Shown in pieces: positions 14,277-15,852 of a DNA stretch of 15,852 nucleotides. Position 1 is the stretch's first letter. Each line of letters opens with the position of its first letter. The stretch is from SIG603 sp964369215 (lineage in GTDB: Bacteria; Bacillota; Clostridia; Oscillospirales; Acutalibacteraceae). The notes below the pieces were generated by a model that searched no databases, was not told the origin of the DNA, and saw only the letters and a program-made list of their open reading frames with translations. A program made the translations under genes and the position numbers. The DNA lies in the NCBI GenBank assembly GCA_964369215.1, contig CAYJEZ010000057.1:1-15852 (forward strand). Direction: 5' to 3'.

Positions 14277-15509
14277 ATGGCAAAAGCAAAAAAAGATATA
14301 AAAAAAGTGGTACTTGCATACTCAGGAGGACTAGATACATCTATAATTATTCCTTGGCTTAAAGAGAACTATAACAACTGCGAGGTTGTTGCGGTTTCTG
14401 GCGACGTAGGGCAAGGAACAGAGCTTGACGGCCTAGAGGAAAAAGCTTTAAAAACAGGTGCTTCTAAGCTTTATATAGAGGACTTAAAAGAGGAGTTTAT
14501 TACAGACTACGTTTACCCTACAATGAAAGCAGGCGCAGTTTACGAGGGAAATTATCTTTTAGGTACATCTTTTGCTCGTCCTATTATAGCTAAAAGAATT
14601 GTTGAAATAGCTTTAGAAGAGAACGCAGACGCAATTTGCCACGGTTGTACAGGAAAAGGCAACGACCAAGTTAGGTTTGAGTTAACAATTAAAGCTTTTG
14701 CTCCTGACATGGCAATTATTGCCCCTTGGAGAGAGTGGGATATTAAGTCTCGTGACGAGGAGATTGACTACGCAGAGGCACATAATATTCCTTTAAAAAT
14801 AAACCGTGAGACAAACTACTCTAAAGATAAAAACCTATGGCATTTATCTCATGAGGGCTTAGACCTTGAGAACCCAGACAGCGAGCCATTTTATAATAAA
14901 GAGGGCTTTTTAGAGATGGGTGTTTCTCCTGAAATGGCACCAGACAAAGCAACATACATTACACTAGGCTTTGAGAAAGGTGTTCCTGTTAGCCTAGACG
15001 GCGAGAAGCTAAACGGTGTAGACATGGTTACAAAACTTAACAAGCTAGGCGGAGAGAACGGAATTGGCCTTGCAGATATAGTAGAGAACAGGCTTGTTGG
15101 AATGAAGTCTCGTGGTGTTTACGAGACCCCAGGCGGAACTATTCTTTACCATGCACACAACAAGCTAGAAGAGCTTTGCTTAGACAGAGACACATACCAC
15201 TACAAACAACAACTAGCACTTAAATATGCCGATTTAGTATATTTTGGCCAATGGTTTACACCTTTAAGAGAGGCTTTAGATGCGTTTGTAGACGTTACTC
15301 AAGAGACAGTTTGTGGCGAGGTTAAGCTAAAGCTATATAAAGGCAATATTATAGACGCTGGTGTGAGCTCACCTTACTCATTATACGATGAGGAGATTGC
15401 CACATTTGACGAAGACGAGGTTTACGACCAAAACGACAGCGCAGGATTTATTAACTTGTTTGGGTTACCAATTCAAGTACAAGCTAAAAAACGTTTAAAA
15501 AATAAATAA
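14277..15509 (+). CDS. argG: Argininosuccinate synthase
   Basis: ATP-dependent ligase that joins citrulline and aspartate to form argininosuccinate, the penultimate step of arginine synthesis. It has 410 residues, a normal length. The N-type ATP pyrophosphatase P-loop AYSGGLDTS is at 14-22. The conserved GTSFARP, HGCTGKGNDQVRFE, PWREW and NLWHLSHEG segments follow in order. The C-terminal part, after about residue 180, is the synthetase and oligomerisation domain. AAAGGACGG lies about 12 bases before the ATG. A candidate ArgR box and promoter lie upstream. The next gene on the same strand is probably argH, but a 325-bp spacer with repeats separates them. Confidence 0.97.
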   Translation: MAKAKKDIKKVVLAYSGGLDTSIIIPWLKENYNNCEVVAVSGDVGQGTELDGLEEKALKTGASKLYIEDLKEEFITDYVYPTMKAGAVYEGNYLLGTSFARPIIAKRIVEIALEENADAICHGCTGKGNDQVRFELTIKAFAPDMAIIAPWREWDIKSRDEEIDYAEAHNIPLKINRETNYSKDKNLWHLSHEGLDLENPDSEPFYNKEGFLEMGVSPEMAPDKATYITLGFEKGVPVSLDGEKLNGVDMVTKLNKLGGENGIGLADIVENRLVGMKSRGVYETPGGTILYHAHNKLEELCLDRDTYHYKQQLALKYADLVYFGQWFTPLREALDAFVDVTQETVCGEVKLKLYKGNIIDAGVSSPYSLYDEEIATFDEDEVYDQNDSAGFINLFGLPIQVQAKKRLKNK

Positions 15510-15539
15510 TAAACTGTAAATTGGTGTTTGCAGTATTAA

Positions 15540-15579
15540 GTCTATCCCTCGGCTCACTTATGTGTGAAGAGGGATAGAC
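15540..15579. repeat. Strong hairpin after argG
   Basis: GTCTATCCCTC (15540-15550) and GAGGGATAGAC (15569-15579) form a perfect 11-bp stem. The inner TCAC/GTGA pair extends it. The stem starts 30 bp after the argG stop codon. No T-run follows (GGCTATATAAA), so it may be an mRNA 3'-end or processing structure rather than a standard terminator. Confidence 0.65.
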
Positions 15580-15590
15580 GGCTATATAAA

Positions 15591-15670
15591 TTGACAATTC
15601 ACAATGCTAAATGCACAGTTGTTTCGTTTGAAAACGAAACCCAGTTCAGAATTATGAGTTCAGAGCGTAT
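15591..15670. repeat. Possible intergenic repeat with GTTTCGTTT hairpin
   Basis: GTTTCGTTT-GA-AAACGAAAC (15621-15640) is a perfect nine-base-pair hairpin. It is flanked by TTGACAATTCACAATG on the left and TTCAGAATTATGAGTTCAG on the right. The composition resembles small non-coding repeats scattered in clostridial genomes. Its boundaries are uncertain and copy number cannot be judged from one window. Confidence 0.4.
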
Positions 15671-15706
15671 GTTTAACGAAGTGTTTTTTAATTGGTGACA
15701 TAATTT

Positions 15707-15783
15707 TGTAGGGGCGAATACCTAAATATTCAGCGTTTGTTTTATTAGGGAACGAAGGGACGGAAATTGATTCCACCCCTACA
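15707..15783. repeat. MITE-like imperfect inverted repeat
   Basis: TGTAGGGGCGAAT (15707-15719) is mirrored by ATTCCACCCCTACA (15770-15783), an imperfect terminal inverted repeat about 77 bp across. The TGTAGGGG ends are typical of dispersed intergenic palindromic repeats. No transposase is encoded. It lies about 50 bp before the next start codon. Confidence 0.5.
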
Positions 15784-15834
15784 TAGGTAACATTCGTATT
15801 ATTTATATTTTGCGAAAGTGGAGGTAGGTTACTG

Positions 15835-15852
15835 ATGAGTAAAGTTGATAAA
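15835..15852 (+). CDS. Start of a gene cut by the window edge, probably argininosuccinate lyase (argH)
   Basis: ATG at 15835 follows GGAGG (15820-15824) by ten bases, and six codons, MSKVDK, remain before the window ends. Six residues cannot identify a protein. The position directly after argG on the same strand makes argH the best guess. Confidence 0.45.

Larger units (their letters stand above)
15510..15834. other. Repeat-bearing spacer between argG and the next gene
   Basis: This 325-bp spacer carries three separate inverted repeats (15540-15579, 15621-15640 and 15707-15783) and no ORF that I would support. It lacks a classical T-tailed terminator, so read-through from argG is possible. 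Confidence 0.6.

Noticed and set aside
1..15852. CRISPR array, transposase, prophage, tRNA or rRNA
   Set aside because: No regularly spaced direct repeats, no mobile-element protein signatures and no structural RNA sequences were seen on either strand.

Overview
The window is AT-rich (about one third G+C by eye) with strong AGGAG-type ribosome binding sites, short intergenic spacers and Gram-positive housekeeping genes. A ClpE-type chaperone with an N-terminal zinc finger, a xylose isomerase whose active-site residues sit at the numbers used for clostridial enzymes, and inositol catabolism genes all point to a Clostridia-type Firmicute. I cannot name a genus. Two runs of exactly 100 N, each flanked by the same 55 bases on both sides, show a scaffolded draft assembly whose contigs overlap by one k-mer.

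Layout: (1) Positions 4-5305, plus strand: the end of a myo-inositol operon, iolD-iolE-iolA, followed 22 bp later by an MgtC/SapB-type membrane protein. IolE is broken only by the assembly gap; collapsing the duplicated 55 bases restores a 297-residue protein. A bidirectional terminator (5398-5444) separates this from the minus-strand block. (2) Positions 5526-6977, minus: a compact hisH-hisF unit with its own sigma-A-type promoter, making the two subunits of imidazole glycerol phosphate synthase away from the other his genes. (3) Positions 7109-11007, minus: cvpA-like, pgsA and a ClpE-type ATPase, ending in a clear terminator. (4) Positions 10908-11463: an intergenic region with the second assembly gap, a 100-nt inverted-repeat element and a possible 24-codon ORF. 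(5) Positions 11464-13878, minus: a LacI-family regulator followed by xylA, transcribed from a promoter with a palindrome at the predicted start site. (6) Positions 13879-15852, plus: argG behind a candidate ArgR box, a promoter and a hairpin-rich leader, then a spacer with repeats, then the first codons of a probable argH.

Most of the window is central metabolism: inositol to acetyl-CoA/propionyl-CoA-type products, xylose isomerisation, histidine and arginine synthesis, phosphatidylglycerol synthesis and proteolysis. I see no phage, transposase, CRISPR array, tRNA or rRNA, and no convincing new multi-gene system. The points that most merit a second look are the two assembly joins, the 100-nt structured element downstream of xylA, the LacI operator, the argG leader and the repeats between argG and the next gene.
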